Notes under the pieces: model-generated
What the model saw: only the letters and a program-made list of their open reading frames with translations
Database searches by the model: none
What the model was told of the DNA's origin: nothing
Translations under genes and position numbers: made by a program
In this document: piece after piece, positions 6,020 to 6,687 of the stretch
Numbering within the stretch: position 1 is the first letter of the stretch
Layout: each line of letters starts with the position of its first letter
Assembly: GCA_947632315.1 (NCBI GenBank)
Contig: CANROV010000105.1
Coordinates: forward strand, 1-6,687
DNA from: Candidatus Gastranaerophilales bacterium
Lineage (GTDB): Bacteria > Cyanobacteriota > Vampirovibrionia > Gastranaerophilales > Gastranaerophilaceae
Reading direction: 5' to 3'
Length of the DNA: 6,687 nt

Positions 6020-6687
6020 CTATACTATTGCTTTTTCTATACGATATTTTACTTTATTTTTACCTAAAACTTCAAGTATAACACCCATGTCAGCACCGTG
6101 AGTTCTTCCTGTAATGGCAGCTCTCACTGTCCACATTGTTTCTTTTGGTTTTATACCGTAGTTTTCTTTGAAATATGTTCTAAATTCAGCTAATTGTTCA
6201 TGTAATTTTTCTTCATTATCAAAATCGTAACCGTCTAATTGAGAATTAAAATATTTCAATATGTTTTGAGCCTGCTCGGTATCTATATTCTTTTCTTTAA
6301 CCCCTTCTTCATATTGAATGTCTTTTCCGAAGAAATATGCAACATCATTTGTCAAATCAGATAAAATTGTAATAGGTTCACGAGTTGCTTCTATAACTTT
6401 TTCAAGCTGTTCTTCCGTTAATTCCGATAAATCATATTTTGATAAATACGGTTTTGCCAATTGTGTAAGCTTTTTTATATCCATTTTTTTAATATATTGA
6501 CCGTTCATCCAATTTAGTTTGTCGTATTCAAAAATTGAGTTAGATGACGATACTTCATTAATTCTGAAATCTTGAGCTATTTCATCTAATGTTTTTATTT
6601 CTTGTCCGTCAGAAGGCGCCCACCCTAATAGAGCAACAAAATTTAAAAGTGCTTCGGTTAAATATCCTTTTTCAACAAATTCTGAAA
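6020..6687 (-). CDS. gltX: Glutamyl-tRNA synthetase, C-terminal part (5' end outside window)
   Basis: The minus-strand frame is open from the right edge to the TAG at 6020-6022, giving 222 visible residues. An ATG at 6506-6508 lies within the gene (in the KLNWMNGQY motif) and is not its start. The beginning, SEFVEKGYLTEALLNFVALLGW, is the segment that follows the KMSKR loop in class I GluRS. It is followed by EYDKLNWMNGQYIKK, the conserved 'FD..KL.WMN..YI' block, and then the alpha-helical anticodon-binding domain ending in VRAAITGRTHGADMGVILEVLGKNKV. The enzyme charges tRNA-Glu, or also tRNA-Gln in organisms using the transamidation route. The catalytic Rossmann domain with HIGH and KMSKR lies outside the window, so the discriminating type cannot be judged. 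The glycosyltransferase follows 8 bases downstream. Confidence 0.96.
   Translation of the reverse strand, partial: SEFVEKGYLTEALLNFVALLGWAPSDGQEIKTLDEIAQDFRINEVSSSNSIFEYDKLNWMNGQYIKKMDIKKLTQLAKPYLSKYDLSELTEEQLEKVIEATREPITILSDLTNDVAYFFGKDIQYEEGVKEKNIDTEQAQNILKYFNSQLDGYDFDNEEKLHEQLAEFRTYFKENYGIKPKETMWTVRAAITGRTHGADMGVILEVLGKNKVKYRIEKAIV

Noticed and set aside
6020..6508. A separate 162-residue gene starting at the ATG at 6506-6508
   Set aside because: The frame continues upstream to the window edge and encodes conserved GluRS sequence across this Met (KLNWMNGQY), so it is internal to gltX.

Overview
The window comes from an AT-rich bacterium. Coding DNA is roughly 28% G+C by hand count over part of dgkA. 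Gene starts carry Shine-Dalgarno-like sequences, spacing is tight and one gene pair overlaps. The left-hand gene order, an HD-domain membrane phosphodiesterase (PgpH/YqfF type), then ybeY, then dgkA, is classic for Firmicutes. It is also compatible with cyanobacteria-like lineages, including gut Vampirovibrionia/Melainabacteria. The sequence alone does not settle the phylum, and no 16S rRNA or tRNA gene is visible.

Layout: (1) 1-1077, plus strand: the 3' end of the HD phosphohydrolase gene, ybeY (13 bp gap) and dgkA (ATGA overlap), a compact housekeeping operon for c-di-AMP turnover, 16S rRNA maturation and lipid recycling. (2) 1078-1628, no credible gene: a GC-rich (about 53%), pyrimidine-rich block built of three 108-131 bp imperfect repeat units, each opening with the same inverted-repeat core, plus a truncated fourth core. 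Next comes a clear intrinsic terminator for leftward transcription and then a perfect 12-bp inverted repeat. (3) 1629-4823, minus strand: a 1064-residue superfamily-1 helicase of the UPF1/Dna2-like type with a C-terminal Vsr/MTES_1575-like PD-(D/E)XK nuclease domain. It has its own strong RBS and an extended -10 promoter. (4) 4824-5018: intergenic DNA with that promoter and hairpins. (5) 5019-6011, minus: a family-2 (GT-A) glycosyltransferase. (6) 6020-6687, minus: the C-terminal part of glutamyl-tRNA synthetase gltX, whose start lies beyond the right edge.

The two gene blocks converge on the repeat region. gltX and the glycosyltransferase lie 8 bp apart and are probably co-transcribed. The helicase-nuclease is probably a separate leftward unit ending at the terminator at 1446-1475. 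The most unusual items are the helicase-nuclease fusion (a stand-alone DNA repair or anti-phage candidate with an uncharacterised N-terminal third) and the GC-rich repeat block beside it. No CRISPR array, transposase, integrase or complete multi-gene defence system is visible.
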